Shown here piece after piece: positions 1-9,925 of a stretch of DNA of 61,293 nucleotides (within the stretch, counting starts at the first letter, position 1; the number at the start of each line of letters is the position of its first letter). The position numbers and the translations under genes were made by a program. The notes below the pieces were generated by a model that saw only the letters and a list, made by a program, of their open reading frames with translations, had not been told where the DNA came from and did no database searches. Source of the DNA: Rhodospirillaceae bacterium (GTDB lineage: Bacteria > Pseudomonadota > Alphaproteobacteria > GCA-2731375); assembly GCA_018660265.1 (NCBI GenBank), contig JABJKS010000076.1, forward strand, positions 67,942 to 129,234, given 5' to 3'.

Positions 1-151
1 AATCACGCAAAGCGAGCTTGCGCTTCTTCATGCGCTGCAGCTGCAATTGGTCATGGACACCTTTGTCCACAAGCACATCAATCGCACCATCCAAGTCGCG
101 GTGTTCCTGCTGCAATTCAATAATACGCGCTTCAATCTCGGGCTTTTCCAA
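1..151 (-). CDS. DUF465 (YdcH-like) small protein, C-terminus beyond window edge
   Basis: The reverse strand encodes 50 visible residues with the DUF465 pattern: an EIEARIIELQQEHRDLD helix followed by a basic LQRMKKRKLALRD helix, so it should be a short helical hairpin or coiled coil. The gene runs off the left edge. The start is uncertain. I chose TTG at 151 because the family resemblance begins there. The same frame stays open upstream to a stop at 269-271 but offers no ATG. The role of the family is not established. A second DUF465 gene lies divergently at 306. Confidence 0.6.
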   Translation of the reverse strand, partial: MEKPEIEARIIELQQEHRDLDGAIDVLVDKGVHDQLQLQRMKKRKLALRD

Positions 152-305
152 GAATACACTATCCCCAATTACCGGCCCTATTGCAGGGTCCTGACACCGC
201 GTCAAAATACCACGGCGCAACCTAGCATATTTTGTCTCGATTTCCTTGCCGTGAATCCATTCTGGTGCTTATATATAGTACCTCAATTTGCCTAGGAGGC
301 TAGGA

Positions 306-467
306 ATGAGCGGACAGACTGATATCGATGACCTGCGGGATCGTCACCATTCGTTGGATGGGCAGATCGAAGTCGAAAACACCCAAACCATCCCCGACGA
401 ATTAAAGATCAGCGCACTCAAGAAAGAGAAGCTGAAAATAAAGGACCTCATACAGCAGTTGGAATGA
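306..467 (+). CDS. DUF465 (YdcH-like) small protein
   Basis: A 53-residue ORF starts at ATG 306 behind a strong ribosome site (TAGGAGG at 293-299). The protein reads IDDLRDRHHSLDGQIE, then LKKEKLKIKDLIQQLE, which is the DUF465 signature: an acidic first helix with an RHHSLD turn, then a Lys-rich second helix. Such proteins are cytoplasmic helical hairpins of unknown role, common in alphaproteobacteria. It is divergent from another DUF465 gene at the window edge, so the two may be paralogues sharing the 152-305 control region. It is shorter than the usual 60-75 residues. Confidence 0.75.
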   Translation: MSGQTDIDDLRDRHHSLDGQIEVENTQTIPDELKISALKKEKLKIKDLIQQLE

Positions 468-852
468 AACAGCTGATTTAGTTAGAGGTCGGTGACGGTT
501 AGTTTGGTGATCCGATTGGTGATCCAAATTCCTGGTGATCGATAGGACGGCACGAGACGAGATGGCACGATAAAGTCGGCCGCCCGGTATTCTTTTTTTG
601 CCGGGGGTCGCCGGGTGGCGTATTATTTGTCGTCCGGAAGATCGGGTCATAGTCAGGTCATAATGACGGCTTGGTTGCTGTTACCGATTGGCACTTGGTC
701 AGGCATTTGATCTGATCAGGCTCAATTCGCTTGCTTTTTCCCGATTTTGGGGCCATTCAACGTGCTGTAGATCTCAGTACAGGCAATTTGGTGTTCCTAA
801 ATTGGTACTCTCAAAATAGTACTGGCAATATTGTGCGATCAAAGGATAGCTG
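468..852. other. Intergenic stretch before infA
   Basis: No convincing gene is seen in these 385 bases; the reverse-strand ORF here has no family features. The motif GGTGATC occurs three times at about 13-base spacing (roughly 507-540). Near infA an imperfect direct repeat, GTACaGGCAATtTG and GTACtGGCAATaTTG, lies at about 779 and 825. These may be part of the infA promoter region, but nothing more can be claimed. Confidence 0.4.
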
Positions 853-1071
853 ATGGCGAAAGAGGAATTATTAGAATTTCCGGGCACGGTCATGGAACTG
901 TTGCCGAATGCGATGTTCCGTGTCGTGCTTGAGAACGAACACGAAGTTTTGGCCCATACCGCTGGCAAGATGCGCAAGCATCGGATCCGCGTCCTGGCCG
1001 GCGACAAAGTGCTGGTTGAAATGACGCCATATGATCTTTCCAAGGGCCGGATCACATACCGCTATAAATAG
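853..1071 (+). CDS. infA: Translation initiation factor IF-1
   Basis: The 72-residue product is the normal length of IF-1 and is a single S1-like OB fold from [13 protein letters not shown] to the GRITYRYK terminus. It contains the conserved [13 protein letters not shown] stretch that contacts 16S rRNA and the [13 protein letters not shown] segment. IF-1 occupies the ribosomal A site during initiation and helps IF-2 and IF-3. The ATG at 853 follows an AAAGGAT ribosome site. It heads the run infA-maf-rng-yacG typical of alphaproteobacteria, with 44 bases before maf. Confidence 0.97.
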   Translation: MAKEELLEFPGTVMELLPNAMFRVVLENEHEVLAHTAGKMRKHRIRVLAGDKVLVEMTPYDLSKGRITYRYK

Positions 1072-1115
1072 ACGGGCCGTCATGGCGTGCCCGACTTCGC
1101 TGTGAAACCACAGTC

Positions 1116-1757
1116 ATGAATGATCCAAAACATTACGCGCACCGTTTGGTGCTGGCGTCGGCGTCCCCGCGCCGTCTGGAATTACTGGCGCAAATCGGTT
1201 TGCAGCCGGATTTGGTCATCGCCGCTGATATAGATGAGACCCCACAGCCCAACGAAACCGCGACAAAACTGGCCCAGCGTCTGGCAGCGGGCAAAACCGC
1301 CCATATTCATGCCAGCGCTGCCGCTGATCGCGATTATGTCTTGGGTGCTGATACCGTGGTCGCCGTTGGCCGCCGGATCCTGCCCAAGCCGGCGGATGAA
1401 GATCAGGCCCGTGCCTGTCTGAACCTTTTGTCGGGACGGCGTCATCATGTCTTTACCGCCATCGCGGCCTTGGGACCGCATAGCCCCAATGCCGTGCCAC
1501 GGGTGCGCGTTGTGGACACGGTGGTAACTTTTAAACGTCTGTCGCCGGCAGAGATTACCTGGTATCTGAACAGCGGCGAATGGCAGGGCAAAGCCGGTGC
1601 CTACGCCATTCAGGGCCGGGCCGGGCGTTTTGTCCGCTTCCTGCGCGGCTCCTATTCCAACGTCGTCGGACTGCCCCTGTTCGAGACCGCCAATATGTTG
1701 GAGGGCTTGGGTTATCCCATGTATGGCACCGGCCCGGATGTAGCGGCAGATGGTTGA
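1116..1757 (+). CDS. maf: Maf-family nucleoside triphosphate pyrophosphatase
   Basis: The 213-residue protein shows the Maf/HAM1-like fold: the N-terminal ASASPRR loop (14-20) that grips the triphosphate, DIDE at 38-41, GADTVV at 77-82 with the catalytic Asp, LPKP at 89-92 and SGRRHHVFTA at 106-115. Family members hydrolyse non-canonical or modified NTPs to NMPs and so clean the nucleotide pool; some have been linked to septum inhibition. Its last codons overlap rng by eight bases, which indicates translational coupling. Whether it is YhdE- or YceF-like in substrate choice cannot be told by eye. Confidence 0.93.
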   Translation: MNDPKHYAHRLVLASASPRRLELLAQIGLQPDLVIAADIDETPQPNETATKLAQRLAAGKTAHIHASAAADRDYVLGADTVVAVGRRILPKPADEDQARACLNLLSGRRHHVFTAIAALGPHSPNAVPRVRVVDTVVTFKRLSPAEITWYLNSGEWQGKAGAYAIQGRAGRFVRFLRGSYSNVVGLPLFETANMLEGLGYPMYGTGPDVAADG

Positions 1758-3201
1758 AGAGATCTTGATCAGCGCCGGGCTGCGCCGTCATCGCATCGCC
1801 TTGGTTCGGGATGGCCGGCTTCTGGAACTCTATCTCTGCGATGCGGATGCCCCCTGGCCGGAGCGCATAATCCTGGGCCGGGTGAAAACCGTGCAAAGCG
1901 ACCTGGATGCGGCATTCGTCGGCATCGGCGAAGCGCGAGATGCCCTGTTGCCCGCCCGTGACGCCGCGGTTAAACGGGGCACGGCAATCGCCCGGGCCGT
2001 ACAAGAGGGTCAAAGCCTGATGGTTCAGGTCAAGCGGGCGGCGGAAGATGAAAAAGGCGCGCGCGTCTCGGCCCGGCCCCGCCTGACCGGCCGCGCCCTG
2101 GTCCTGCTGCCCCTGGGTCAGGATATTGAGATGTCCCGCCATATCAAAGATGCCGCAAACCGCAAACGTTTGCAGGATCTGGCCCCCCACCTGCGCCGTA
2201 ACGACAGCGGCGGTTTGATCCTTCGCAGTGCGGCAGCAAAGACATCGGATGCTGACCTTCAGGCAGAAGCCGGCAACCTTTGGCAACAATGGCAGGACAT
2301 ACAAACGGCGGCGGAAACAGCCAAACCGCCTGCGGTGTTGGCCCTGGGTGATGATCCTATCGCGACTGTTCTGCGGGAACATAGCGATGCGACATTGGCG
2401 CGCATTTGTGTCGACGATGCTGCCCTGGCCGGGGAATTGCGCCTGGTCTGGGGCGACGGGCCGCCCACCATCGAGGTGCATGACCAGGCGGCACAGCTGT
2501 TTGACACCCATGACCTGGAAGGGCAGATCGAAACCGCACTATCCTCCCATGTCCCCCTCCCCTCCGGCGGGCGTATTATCATCGAACATACCCAGGCCCT
2601 GACCGCCATTGACGTGGACAGCGGTCAGGCGACTGGCCCAAGAAGTGGTGGTGGTAGCGGTGGCGATCAGGCCCATCTGGCCCAGGAAACCAATTTGGAG
2701 GCGGCGCGTGAAATCGCCCGTCAACTACGCCTGCGGGAAATCGGTGGACGCGTGGTGATCGACTTCATTGCCCAACAGAATAAGGGCAAGGGTCAGACTG
2801 CAGCCTTATTGGACAAATTTCGCGGCTGGCTATCAAAAGACCCGGGCCAGGTTCGCCTAGGCGCCATGTCGGAAATGGGCCTGGTGGAACTAACCCGCCG
2901 TCGCCGCCAGCCCGCCCTGGCCCTGCGTTTGGGGGAGGCTTGTCCCCATTGCCAGGGCAGCGGCCTGCGCCCGACCGCCCGCGCCGTGGCCGACAATCTG
3001 CTGCAACGCATTTTGCGCGAGGCCCAAAGCAATAAAGGCCGCGCCCTCACGGTGCGGGCCGCACCCGCCGTTGCCGCCGATCTGGGCGGACCCCAGGGTG
3101 CCATATTGACCGGGCTGGCCAGAGAGCGTGGCTGCCGGGTAGACTTAACCGCAGATGCCGCCCTGAACCTGGAAGAGTTTGAGGTTACGACCCAGCGATG
3201 A
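1750..3201 (+). CDS. rng: Ribonuclease G/E family endoribonuclease
   Basis: The 483 residues match the length of RNase G rather than the much longer RNase E. The order is an N-terminal half with an S1 insertion (about 35-110), then the RNase H-like/DNase I-like catalytic core. Metal-binding acidic residues are visible in AIDVDSG (Asp288, Asp290) and VVIDFI (Asp338). The zinc-link motif CPHC lies at 398-401, which in the family joins protomers. It cuts single-stranded AU-rich RNA and matures 16S rRNA. It overlaps maf upstream, and its TGA overlaps the yacG start, so the three genes are coupled. Confidence 0.93.
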   Translation: MVEEILISAGLRRHRIALVRDGRLLELYLCDADAPWPERIILGRVKTVQSDLDAAFVGIGEARDALLPARDAAVKRGTAIARAVQEGQSLMVQVKRAAEDEKGARVSARPRLTGRALVLLPLGQDIEMSRHIKDAANRKRLQDLAPHLRRNDSGGLILRSAAAKTSDADLQAEAGNLWQQWQDIQTAAETAKPPAVLALGDDPIATVLREHSDATLARICVDDAALAGELRLVWGDGPPTIEVHDQAAQLFDTHDLEGQIETALSSHVPLPSGGRIIIEHTQALTAIDVDSGQATGPRSGGGSGGDQAHLAQETNLEAAREIARQLRLREIGGRVVIDFIAQQNKGKGQTAALLDKFRGWLSKDPGQVRLGAMSEMGLVELTRRRRQPALALRLGEACPHCQGSGLRPTARAVADNLLQRILREAQSNKGRALTVRAAPAVAADLGGPQGAILTGLARERGCRVDLTADAALNLEEFEVTTQR

Positions 3202-3389
3202 TCATCAAGATGCCCCCACCGAAAAAGCCCCGCAAGCGCACCTGTGCCAATTGCAGCCAACCGGCCATGGAGGAATATACCCCCTTCTGCTCCCGCCGCT
3301 GCGCCGACATTGACCTGGGCCGCTGGCTCAACGAAAGCTACACAATCCCCGCCGTCGAACCGCCCGATGAGTGGTCGGAAGAAGAATAG
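3198..3389 (+). CDS. yacG: DNA gyrase inhibitor YacG (DUF329 zinc-binding protein)
   Basis: The 63-residue protein has four zinc-ligand cysteines, Cys16, Cys19, Cys31 and Cys35 (C-x2-C-x11-C-x3-C), followed by the family-typical [15 protein letters not shown] segment. YacG of E. coli binds GyrB and inhibits DNA gyrase; transfer of that role to this protein is inference. The start codon overlaps the rng stop (ATGA at 3198-3201), so it is translated as the last gene of the maf-rng-yacG unit. mutS begins 10 bases downstream. Confidence 0.93.
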   Translation: MIIKMPPPKKPRKRTCANCSQPAMEEYTPFCSRRCADIDLGRWLNESYTIPAVEPPDEWSEEE

Positions 3390-3399
3390 AGCCGCTTTC

Positions 3400-6105
3400 A
3401 TGAACGACGCATCGGCAACAACAAAGGCGGCAGGCTTAGATAAGCCGACCCCCATGATGGAACAGTTTCTTTCCATCAAGGCGGGGCATGAAGATTGCCT
3501 GTTGTTCTACCGCATGGGTGATTTTTACGAGTTGTTTTTTGACGATGCGGTCAAGGCTTCGGAAGCTTTGGACATTACTCTGACCAAACGGGGCAAGCAC
3601 TTGGGCGAAGATATTCCCATGTGTGGGGTGCCGGTGCATGCCGCAGATACCTACCTATCCCGCCTGATCCGCAAAGGCTTTCGCGTTGCGGTCTGTGAGC
3701 AGACTGAGGACCCGGCGGAGGCTAAGAAACGCGGGGCCAAATCCGTGGTCCGCCGCGCCGTGGTCCGCCTGGTCACGCCGGGCACCTTGACCGAGGACGC
3801 GCATCTCGATGCCCGCACCAACAATTACCTTGCCGTTCTGGCCCAGGTGCGCGGGGCATATGCTTTGGCCTGGCTGGATCTGTCCACCGGGGAATTCCTG
3901 ACCGCCGCCGTGACCTATGCACACATCGGCACGGAATTGGCCCGGCTGTCACCGGGCGAGATCGTGGTTTCCGATGCCATGTTGGCGGACGCGGACGACA
4001 GTGAATGGCAAGAAGACTGGGCCGAACGGATCACGCCCTATGCTGCGGCCCGCTTTGATTCCGGCTCCGGCGCACGGCGGCTGACGGCCTTGTATAAAGT
4101 TGCCTCCCTGGATGCCTATGGCGATTTCAGCCGCGCCGAACTGGCAGCCTGTGGTGCCTTGGTGGAGTATCTGGAGATGACCCAGGTGGGCCGCCTGCCC
4201 CGCCTCTCCCCGCCGCGCCAGGTCACCACACAAGACAGCATGGCCATTGATCCCGCCACCCGGCGTAATCTGGAGCTGACCCGTACCCTGGGCGGTGATG
4301 TCCGGGGCAGTGTTTTGGCCACCTTGGACCGCACGGTCAGCGGGGCCGGTGCGCGGCTGCTGGCCCGGCATCTGTCCGCACCCCTGATGGCGCCTGGTGC
4401 TATCAACCGGCGTCTGGATATGGTGGACTATTTCATTGCCGGTGAGCGCCTGCGCCAGGACGTCCGCAGTACCTTGCGGCAAACCCCGGATATGGCGCGG
4501 GCCCTTTCGCGCCTGTGCCTCGATCGCGGCGGGCCGCGAGATCTGAGCGCCATTCGAGACGGCCTCGGCGCGGCCCATGATCTCGGTAACCTATTGTCGA
4601 CTGCGGAAATGCCCCTGCCCCCTGACGGCATCATGGCGGCGGCAGAGGATCTGGGTCGCCACGATAATCTGGTCGATGAACTGACATTGGCCCTGGCACC
4701 CGAACCCCCCATCAGCAATCGTGATGGCGGCTTTATCGCGCCCGGTTTTCGCCCGGATCTGGACGAGCTGCGCGGACTGCGCGATGCCTCGCGCAAATTG
4801 ATCATGGGATTGGAAGGTGATTACCGCCGGCAATCGGGCATCGATAATCTGAAAATCAAACACAACCGGGTCCTGGGTTATTTTATCGAGGTCGCGGCAC
4901 GGCGCGCCGATAGCTTGCTGGCGGCGCCCCTGAATGAAAGCTTCATTCATCGCCAGACTATGGCCAACGTGGTGCGGTTTTCCACTGTGGACCTGGGCGA
5001 TCTGGAACGCCGCATCGCCGAAAGCGCGGACAAGGCCCTGGCCTTGGAATTGGAATTGTTTGCCCAGCTGACAGCTTTGGTTGCGACCGCAGGCGATGCC
5101 ATCACCTGCGCCGCAGAGGCCATAGCGACCTTGGACGTTGCCGCCGCAAATGCGGAATTGGCGGTCAGCGAACGCCTGTGCCGACCGGTGGTCGACCTTA
5201 GCCCGACCTTTGATATTCAGGGTGGGCGGCACCCGGTGGTCGAGGCCGCCTTGCGGGAACGCAACGAGGGCGCCTTTATCGCCAATGATTGCGCCTTGGG
5301 AGAGGACAGCCGCATCTGGCTGGTGACCGGCCCCAACATGGCAGGCAAAAGCACCTTTTTGCGCCAGAACGCGTTGATCGCCATCCTCGCCCAGATCGGC
5401 GCTTATGTGCCCGCCACATCGGCCCATATTGGCGCGGTGGACCGTCTGTTCAGCCGCGTCGGGGCGGCGGATGATCTGGCACGGGGGCGGTCAACTTTTA
5501 TGGTTGAGATGGTGGAGGCCGCCGCGATCCTGAACCAGGCGACCGAGCGTTCCCTGGTTATTTTGGACGAGATCGGCCGGGGCACGGCGACCTATGATGG
5601 TCTATCCATTGCCTGGGCCGCAGTGGAGCATCTGCATGAAGTGAATAATTGCCGGGCCCTGTTCGCGACGCACTATCACGAACTGACCGCCCTGTCGGGC
5701 AAGCTTGATAGCCTGGCCAACGTCACCATGCGGGTCAAGGAATGGCAGGGGGATGTAGTCTTCCTGCACGAAGTGGGCCCTGGTGCGGCGGATCGCAGCT
5801 ATGGCATCCAGGTTGCCAAACTGGCTGGCCTGCCCGACGCGGTCATCGCCCGGGCCGAAGTGGTTCTGGCCGGTTTGGAAGAAAGTGAAGCCAATAGTGG
5901 TCCGGGCGGCAGTGGCGGTGCCGCGCGCCTGGCCGACGATCTTCCCTTGTTCGCCGCCATTAGGCCCACGGCAGGCGGCGGGCGCGGCGCGGGTGCACCA
6001 TCGGCAGTCGAAACAGCCCTGGCGGATATTCTGCCCGACAGCCTTAGCCCCCGTGAAGCGCTGGACCTGATCTATCAGCTAAAGGCCGCAGCCGAAGAAG
6101 ATTGA
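3400..6105 (+). CDS. mutS: DNA mismatch repair ATPase MutS
   Basis: The 901-residue protein starts at ATG 3400; an in-frame start 156 bases upstream would run through yacG in another frame and adds nothing conserved. The mismatch-wedging Phe-x-Glu is Phe42-Tyr43-Glu44 in MGDFYELFF. Connector, lever and clamp domains follow, then the ABC ATPase: Walker [10 protein letters not shown] at 644-652, signature STFMVEM, and Walker [11 protein letters not shown] with Asp723-Glu724. The C-terminus ends in the small helical [13 protein letters not shown] dimer or tetramer segment after a Gly-rich linker. It recognises base mismatches and recruits MutL. The next gene, gst, is 108 bases on. Confidence 0.97.
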   Translation: MNDASATTKAAGLDKPTPMMEQFLSIKAGHEDCLLFYRMGDFYELFFDDAVKASEALDITLTKRGKHLGEDIPMCGVPVHAADTYLSRLIRKGFRVAVCEQTEDPAEAKKRGAKSVVRRAVVRLVTPGTLTEDAHLDARTNNYLAVLAQVRGAYALAWLDLSTGEFLTAAVTYAHIGTELARLSPGEIVVSDAMLADADDSEWQEDWAERITPYAAARFDSGSGARRLTALYKVASLDAYGDFSRAELAACGALVEYLEMTQVGRLPRLSPPRQVTTQDSMAIDPATRRNLELTRTLGGDVRGSVLATLDRTVSGAGARLLARHLSAPLMAPGAINRRLDMVDYFIAGERLRQDVRSTLRQTPDMARALSRLCLDRGGPRDLSAIRDGLGAAHDLGNLLSTAEMPLPPDGIMAAAEDLGRHDNLVDELTLALAPEPPISNRDGGFIAPGFRPDLDELRGLRDASRKLIMGLEGDYRRQSGIDNLKIKHNRVLGYFIEVAARRADSLLAAPLNESFIHRQTMANVVRFSTVDLGDLERRIAESADKALALELELFAQLTALVATAGDAITCAAEAIATLDVAAANAELAVSERLCRPVVDLSPTFDIQGGRHPVVEAALRERNEGAFIANDCALGEDSRIWLVTGPNMAGKSTFLRQNALIAILAQIGAYVPATSAHIGAVDRLFSRVGAADDLARGRSTFMVEMVEAAAILNQATERSLVILDEIGRGTATYDGLSIAWAAVEHLHEVNNCRALFATHYHELTALSGKLDSLANVTMRVKEWQGDVVFLHEVGPGAADRSYGIQVAKLAGLPDAVIARAEVVLAGLEESEANSGPGGSGGAARLADDLPLFAAIRPTAGGGRGAGAPSAVETALADILPDSLSPREALDLIYQLKAAAEED

Positions 6106-6213
6106 AGCGGCATGCGAACAGGTGCAATGCGCTTGCTGGCTGCCCGCCCGAGATTTATGGTAGAGCCAGAAGCGACCAAGCCATCAAGACATCGAAATAT
6201 GAGGGACATCTCC

Positions 6214-6819
6214 ATGAAAATTTACTACGCGCCCAACACCCGTGCGGTTCGCATCGTCTGGCTCTGTGAGGAACTGGGCCTGGACTATGAATTGGAGATG
6301 TTCAAGCTGGGTGATGCCAGTATGCGCGATCCGGAATATCTGAAGGTACATCCCATGGGGCGGGTACCGTCGTTGGATGATGGCGATGTCTCGATCTTCG
6401 AATCCGGGGCGATCGTGGAATATATTCTGGCCAAGTACGGCAATGGCCGCATGCGGCCCGATACAGCATCACCGGAATTCCCCAATTATCTGCAATGGCT
6501 GCATTATGCCGAGGGGATGATCATGCCCCATGTCAATATCCTGGTGGTGGAAACCATTTTGCTGCCCGAAGACCGGCGCAATCCCGTCAACATCAAACGC
6601 TCCACCAAACAGCTGACACAAATGCTAGGCGCGGTGGATGCGGCCCTGGAAGGGCGCGACTTCCTGGCCGGTGAATTTTCCGGTGCCGATATCATGACCG
6701 GCCACGCCTGCACTGTCGCTGCCCGCCTTGGTGCCGATATTTCAGACAAGCCGAATGTGGCCGCCTACATCAAACGCCTGAACGAACGCCCCGGCCTGAT
6801 CAAGGCCTTCGCCACCTGA
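6214..6819 (+). CDS. Glutathione S-transferase family protein
   Basis: I placed the start at ATG 6214, seven bases after GAGGGA; upstream in-frame codons encode non-conserved sequence. The 201-residue protein has an N-terminal thioredoxin-like domain beginning MKIYYAPNTRAVRIVW, with the glutathione-binding GRVPSLDDGD and ESGAIVEYI motifs near residues 49-71. An all-helical C-terminal domain contains FLAGEFSGADIMTGHA. It probably conjugates or exchanges glutathione on small electrophiles in the cytoplasm. The specific substrate is unknown. Confidence 0.88.
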   Translation: MKIYYAPNTRAVRIVWLCEELGLDYELEMFKLGDASMRDPEYLKVHPMGRVPSLDDGDVSIFESGAIVEYILAKYGNGRMRPDTASPEFPNYLQWLHYAEGMIMPHVNILVVETILLPEDRRNPVNIKRSTKQLTQMLGAVDAALEGRDFLAGEFSGADIMTGHACTVAARLGADISDKPNVAAYIKRLNERPGLIKAFAT

Positions 6820-6870
6820 GCCCGCATAGATACCGGGATAGGGAACCAACCGCTCCATCTAAATCGCCGC

Positions 6871-7668
6871 TTAAATTGCGGTCAGGCCGCCATCTACGAC
6901 CAGTTCGGCACCGGTCACGTGGCGGGCCTCGTCCGAAGCCAGGAACAGCACGCAATTGGCGACATCCACCGCCTGGCCTTCTTCACCCATGGGCACGTTG
7001 CGGATGGAGGCAGCCCATTTGCGATCCGGATCACCACCGCCCAGATCCATCACCGCATTACCCATCTCGGTTCTGATGATACCCGGGTGGACGGAGTTAC
7101 AGCGAATGCCCAGGCCCTTTTTGGCGCAATCAATGGCGACGGATTTGGTCATCTGACGCACCGCACCTTTCGATGCGCCATAGGCGATGGCGCCGGGCGT
7201 GCCGACCAGGCCGGCAACGGATGACATATTAACGATGGCACCGCCACCCGCACCACCCTTGGCCCTGCCGCCGACGGACATGGCGGCGACACCATATTTA
7301 CAGCCCAGGAAAACGCCTTCCACATTAACCGCCTGAATGGCCCGCCATTGCGCCATATCCGTATCCGCCAGCCATTGTTGTGGGCTGGTGGAGAGGATAC
7401 CCGCATTGTTGTGCAGGATATCGGGTCGGCCATGACGGCGTGCCACATCGTCCATCAGGCGCTGCCAATCCGCCTCAACACGGACGTCCTGCTGGACAAA
7501 GGCAGCAGCACCGCCCAATTCGGTAGCCACAGCCTGACCTTTATCCACGTTCACATCCGTGATCGTGACGATGGCACCTTCTGCCGCCAAACGTTGGGCA
7601 GTGGCACGGCCGATGCCAGTGCCCCCACCCGTAACAATGGCAATTTTGCCTTCTACGCGGCCGGCCAT
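6871..7668 (-). CDS. SDR-family NAD(P)-dependent oxidoreductase (paralogue 1)
   Basis: This 265-residue classical short-chain dehydrogenase has the cofactor motif TGGGTGIG (13-20), NNAG (87-90), the catalytic Ser in NMSSVAG (about 149-150) and Tyr163-x3-Lys167 in YGASK. It is a close paralogue of the next upstream gene: long stretches such as [17 protein letters not shown] and the [11 protein letters not shown] terminus match almost exactly. The ATG at 7668 directly abuts the TAG of that gene, so the two are translationally coupled. Substrate unknown; the length and motifs fit a 3-oxoacyl or secondary alcohol dehydrogenase. An odd point is His before NNAG where the sister has Val. Confidence 0.9.
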   Translation of the reverse strand: MAGRVEGKIAIVTGGGTGIGRATAQRLAAEGAIVTITDVNVDKGQAVATELGGAAAFVQQDVRVEADWQRLMDDVARRHGRPDILHNNAGILSTSPQQWLADTDMAQWRAIQAVNVEGVFLGCKYGVAAMSVGGRAKGGAGGGAIVNMSSVAGLVGTPGAIAYGASKGAVRQMTKSVAIDCAKKGLGIRCNSVHPGIIRTEMGNAVMDLGGGDPDRKWAASIRNVPMGEEGQAVDVANCVLFLASDEARHVTGAELVVDGGLTAI

Positions 7669-8466
7669 CTATATAGCCGTCATGCCGCCATCGACCACCA
7701 GTTCCGCACCGGTGATGTGGCGTGCTTCGTCCGAGGCCAGGAACAGGATGCAGTTGGCCACATCGACCGCCTGGCCCGGCTCTCCCATAGGGACCAGGTT
7801 CAGGCGCGCTTCCCAATTGGCCTCTACATTGCCATTGCCCATCCCCATCACCTGATTGCCCATATTGGTGACGATGACGCCGGGATGAACGGAATTGCAG
7901 CGAATGCCCAGGCCCTTTTTGGCGCAATCAATGGCGACGGATTTTGTCATCTGCCGCACTGCACCTTTCGATGCCCCGTAAGCCACCAGGTGAGCCGTGG
8001 CGACGAGCCCCGCTATGGAGGACATATTTACGATGGCGCCGCCGCCGGCCCCACCCTTGGCCCGACCGCCGTTGGCGATCATGGCATCGACACCGTATTT
8101 GCAGCCCAGGAAGACGCCTTCGACGTTTACCTGCTGCACGGCGCGCCACTGTTCCAAATCGGTCACGGCCAGTTCCTGATTATTATTGGTCGCCAAAATA
8201 CCTGCGTTATTGACCAGGATATCCGGGCGGCCATGACGGTCCGCGACGGATTTCATCAGGTTCTGCCAGCTGGCTTCTTCACGCACGTCATGTTCGACAA
8301 AGGCCGCATCGCCGCCCAATTCCTCTGCTACGGCCTGGCCGTTTGCAGCGTCAAATTCAGCGATGGTGACGATGGCACCTTCTTCGGCCAACCGTGTCGC
8401 CGCCGCCCGACCAATACCCGTGCCGCCACCCGTTACAATGGCGATTTTTCCCGCTACCCGTCCCAT
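7669..8466 (-). CDS. SDR-family NAD(P)-dependent oxidoreductase (paralogue 2)
   Basis: A 265-residue classical SDR starts at ATG 8466 behind GGGAGG; a longer upstream frame would overlap the copD-like gene. Motifs are [20 protein letters not shown], and YGASK with Tyr163 and Lys167. It is roughly two-thirds identical by eye to the downstream paralogue, with no base between this stop and that start. The gene follows a CopD-like membrane protein by 31 bases, and all three probably share one transcript. The two SDRs may form a heteromer or act on related substrates; neither is shown by the sequence. Confidence 0.9.
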   Translation of the reverse strand: MGRVAGKIAIVTGGGTGIGRAAATRLAEEGAIVTIAEFDAANGQAVAEELGGDAAFVEHDVREEASWQNLMKSVADRHGRPDILVNNAGILATNNNQELAVTDLEQWRAVQQVNVEGVFLGCKYGVDAMIANGGRAKGGAGGGAIVNMSSIAGLVATAHLVAYGASKGAVRQMTKSVAIDCAKKGLGIRCNSVHPGVIVTNMGNQVMGMGNGNVEANWEARLNLVPMGEPGQAVDVANCILFLASDEARHITGAELVVDGGMTAI

Positions 8467-8497
8467 GATATTTCCTCCCACTTCCATTTCATTATTT

Positions 8498-8959
8498 TCA
8501 AAATTGCAAATAGCGCCCGGAGGCACCCAGCAACATGGTGATCAAACCCAGTGTCAGGTTGATACCGACAACTTTGCGAATCCTGGCCAATTGTATCGCT
8601 GCCGCTTCAAAGTCGCTTTCGTCCAGCGCATCCTTGAAACGGCGATAGGGGCCCAAATAGATATGCAAATACAACCCTATCATCACCCAACCCGTCGCCT
8701 GCATCAAATGGATATGCAGCCCCACTTCGGATAAGCCGCCAAGATGGGTGAAAACCATGATGTATCCGGAAATCAGGATCATCGCGATAACAATCCAGAT
8801 GCGGGAGAAAAAGCGTCGCAAAACCCCGCGCCACAGCACCAGGCGAAGCGGCGGCGGCAGATGCAATTCGGCGGCGGGCCGAAGACAACGATGGGCGAAA
8901 TACATCCCCCCCACCCAGATGGCCGCAGCCAACAGATGCACCCCAACCCAAATTCCCAT
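8498..8959 (-). CDS. CopD-domain integral membrane protein
   Basis: The 153-residue hydrophobic protein begins MGIWVGVHLLAAAIWVGGMYFAH, a membrane segment with the HLxAxxxWVGG pattern of CopD/DUF2269-type proteins. Three further membrane segments follow at about 48-68, 80-105 and 128-148. His residues in or near the membrane helices may bind haem or copper in relatives. I chose ATG 8959 (AGGGA seven bases upstream) over the TTG at 8965. It is first in a probable operon with two SDR genes. Function is unknown beyond a probable redox or metal-linked membrane role. Confidence 0.75.
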   Translation of the reverse strand: MGIWVGVHLLAAAIWVGGMYFAHRCLRPAAELHLPPPLRLVLWRGVLRRFFSRIWIVIAMILISGYIMVFTHLGGLSEVGLHIHLMQATGWVMIGLYLHIYLGPYRRFKDALDESDFEAAAIQLARIRKVVGINLTLGLITMLLGASGRYLQF

Positions 8960-9120
8960 AAACAATCCCTCAATGCCCGAACAACAACTGCATTAGCCCA
9001 ACCTTAAAGCATGGTGAGGGCCGAATGCAGTATTTTTCACGCGATTTGGGCGCGCGCGATGGCAATGGATCGGTTATGCTGCGGCAAAATCTATCGATGT
9101 AATTGAAAGGAAGCTTCTCC

Positions 9121-9897
9121 GTGGCCATGAACCTGTTTGATCTATCCGGCAAAGTTGCCGTTGTTACCGGCTCTACCAAAGGAATTGGCAGGGCGATGGC
9201 TGAAGCCATGGCCGAACATGGGGCCAAGGTTGTGATCACGTCCCGCAAGGCGGACCTGTGTGAAGAAGTCGCCAATGGCATTAAGGCTGCGGGTGGCGAG
9301 GCCATCGCGGTACCCTGCAATGTCTCGCACAAAGATCAAATGGAAAACCTGCTGGCCGTGACGCGGGAGACGTGGGGGCAGATCGATATTCTGATCCTGA
9401 ACGCCGCCGTCAATCCATTCTATGGTTCTGCCCTCGACATTCCCGACGATGCCTTTGATAAAACCATGGACGTGAACATCAAATGCAATTTGGCTTTCTG
9501 CCGGAACGTGATACCGGAAATGCAGGCTCGAAAGGATGGCGCGATCATGATCGTTTCATCCATTGGCGGCCTGCGCGGCAGTACTGTTCTGGGTGCCTAC
9601 TGCATCTCGAAAGCGGCCGATATGCAGATCGTGCGTAATCTGGCAGCTGAATTCGGCAAAGACAACATTCGGGTCAACTGCATTGCACCAGGCTTGGTGA
9701 AAACCAATTTCGCCCGCGCGCTGTACGAAGACCCCGAAATTGCCAAAATTCGCGCCGATGCCACGCCCATGCGCCGCCTGGGCGAGCCGGAGGATCTGGC
9801 CGGTATCGCTGTCTATCTTGCCTCAAAAGCCGGGTCATGGACCACCGGACAGGTCTTTTGCATCGATGGTGGCGTTACCACCACCGGCGAGGGCTAG
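9121..9897 (+). CDS. SDR-family oxidoreductase
   Basis: The product is about 258 residues from GTG 9121, which lies seven bases after AGGAAG; ATG 9127 and TTG 9103 are alternatives. It has TGSTKGIG (about 16-23), NAAVNP in place of NNAG, the catalytic Ser in IVSSIGG and YCISK as the Tyr-x3-Lys pair. The terminus SWTTGQVFCIDGGVTT resembles the DHRS4/gluconate 5-dehydrogenase type of SDR. It is divergent from the copD-SDR-SDR unit and ends 28 bases before glnD. It is not a close copy of the two SDRs at 6871-8466. The substrate is unknown. Confidence 0.88.
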   Translation: MAMNLFDLSGKVAVVTGSTKGIGRAMAEAMAEHGAKVVITSRKADLCEEVANGIKAAGGEAIAVPCNVSHKDQMENLLAVTRETWGQIDILILNAAVNPFYGSALDIPDDAFDKTMDVNIKCNLAFCRNVIPEMQARKDGAIMIVSSIGGLRGSTVLGAYCISKAADMQIVRNLAAEFGKDNIRVNCIAPGLVKTNFARALYEDPEIAKIRADATPMRRLGEPEDLAGIAVYLASKAGSWTTGQVFCIDGGVTTTGEG

Positions 9898-9925
9898 GAC
9901 CAGATCAAAGGGGCATGCTGGCAAA

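Noticed and set aside
1555-2511. 318-residue minus-strand ORF across maf and rng
   Set aside because: It is antisense to two well-supported genes and has no family motif or ribosome site.
3244-3399. Upstream extension of mutS
   Set aside because: The added 52 residues overlap yacG in another frame and match nothing in MutS; ATG 3400 gives the family start.
4591-5427. 278-residue minus-strand ORF
   Set aside because: It is antisense to mutS domains with intact Walker motifs in the plus frame.
7348-8541. 397-residue plus-strand ORF
   Set aside because: It is antisense to the two SDR genes, whose motifs are clear; the long open frame is a by-product of their GC-rich codons.
9740-9925. Upstream extension of glnD
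   Set aside because: The added 62 residues overlap the SDR gene out of frame; ATG 9926 fits GlnD length.
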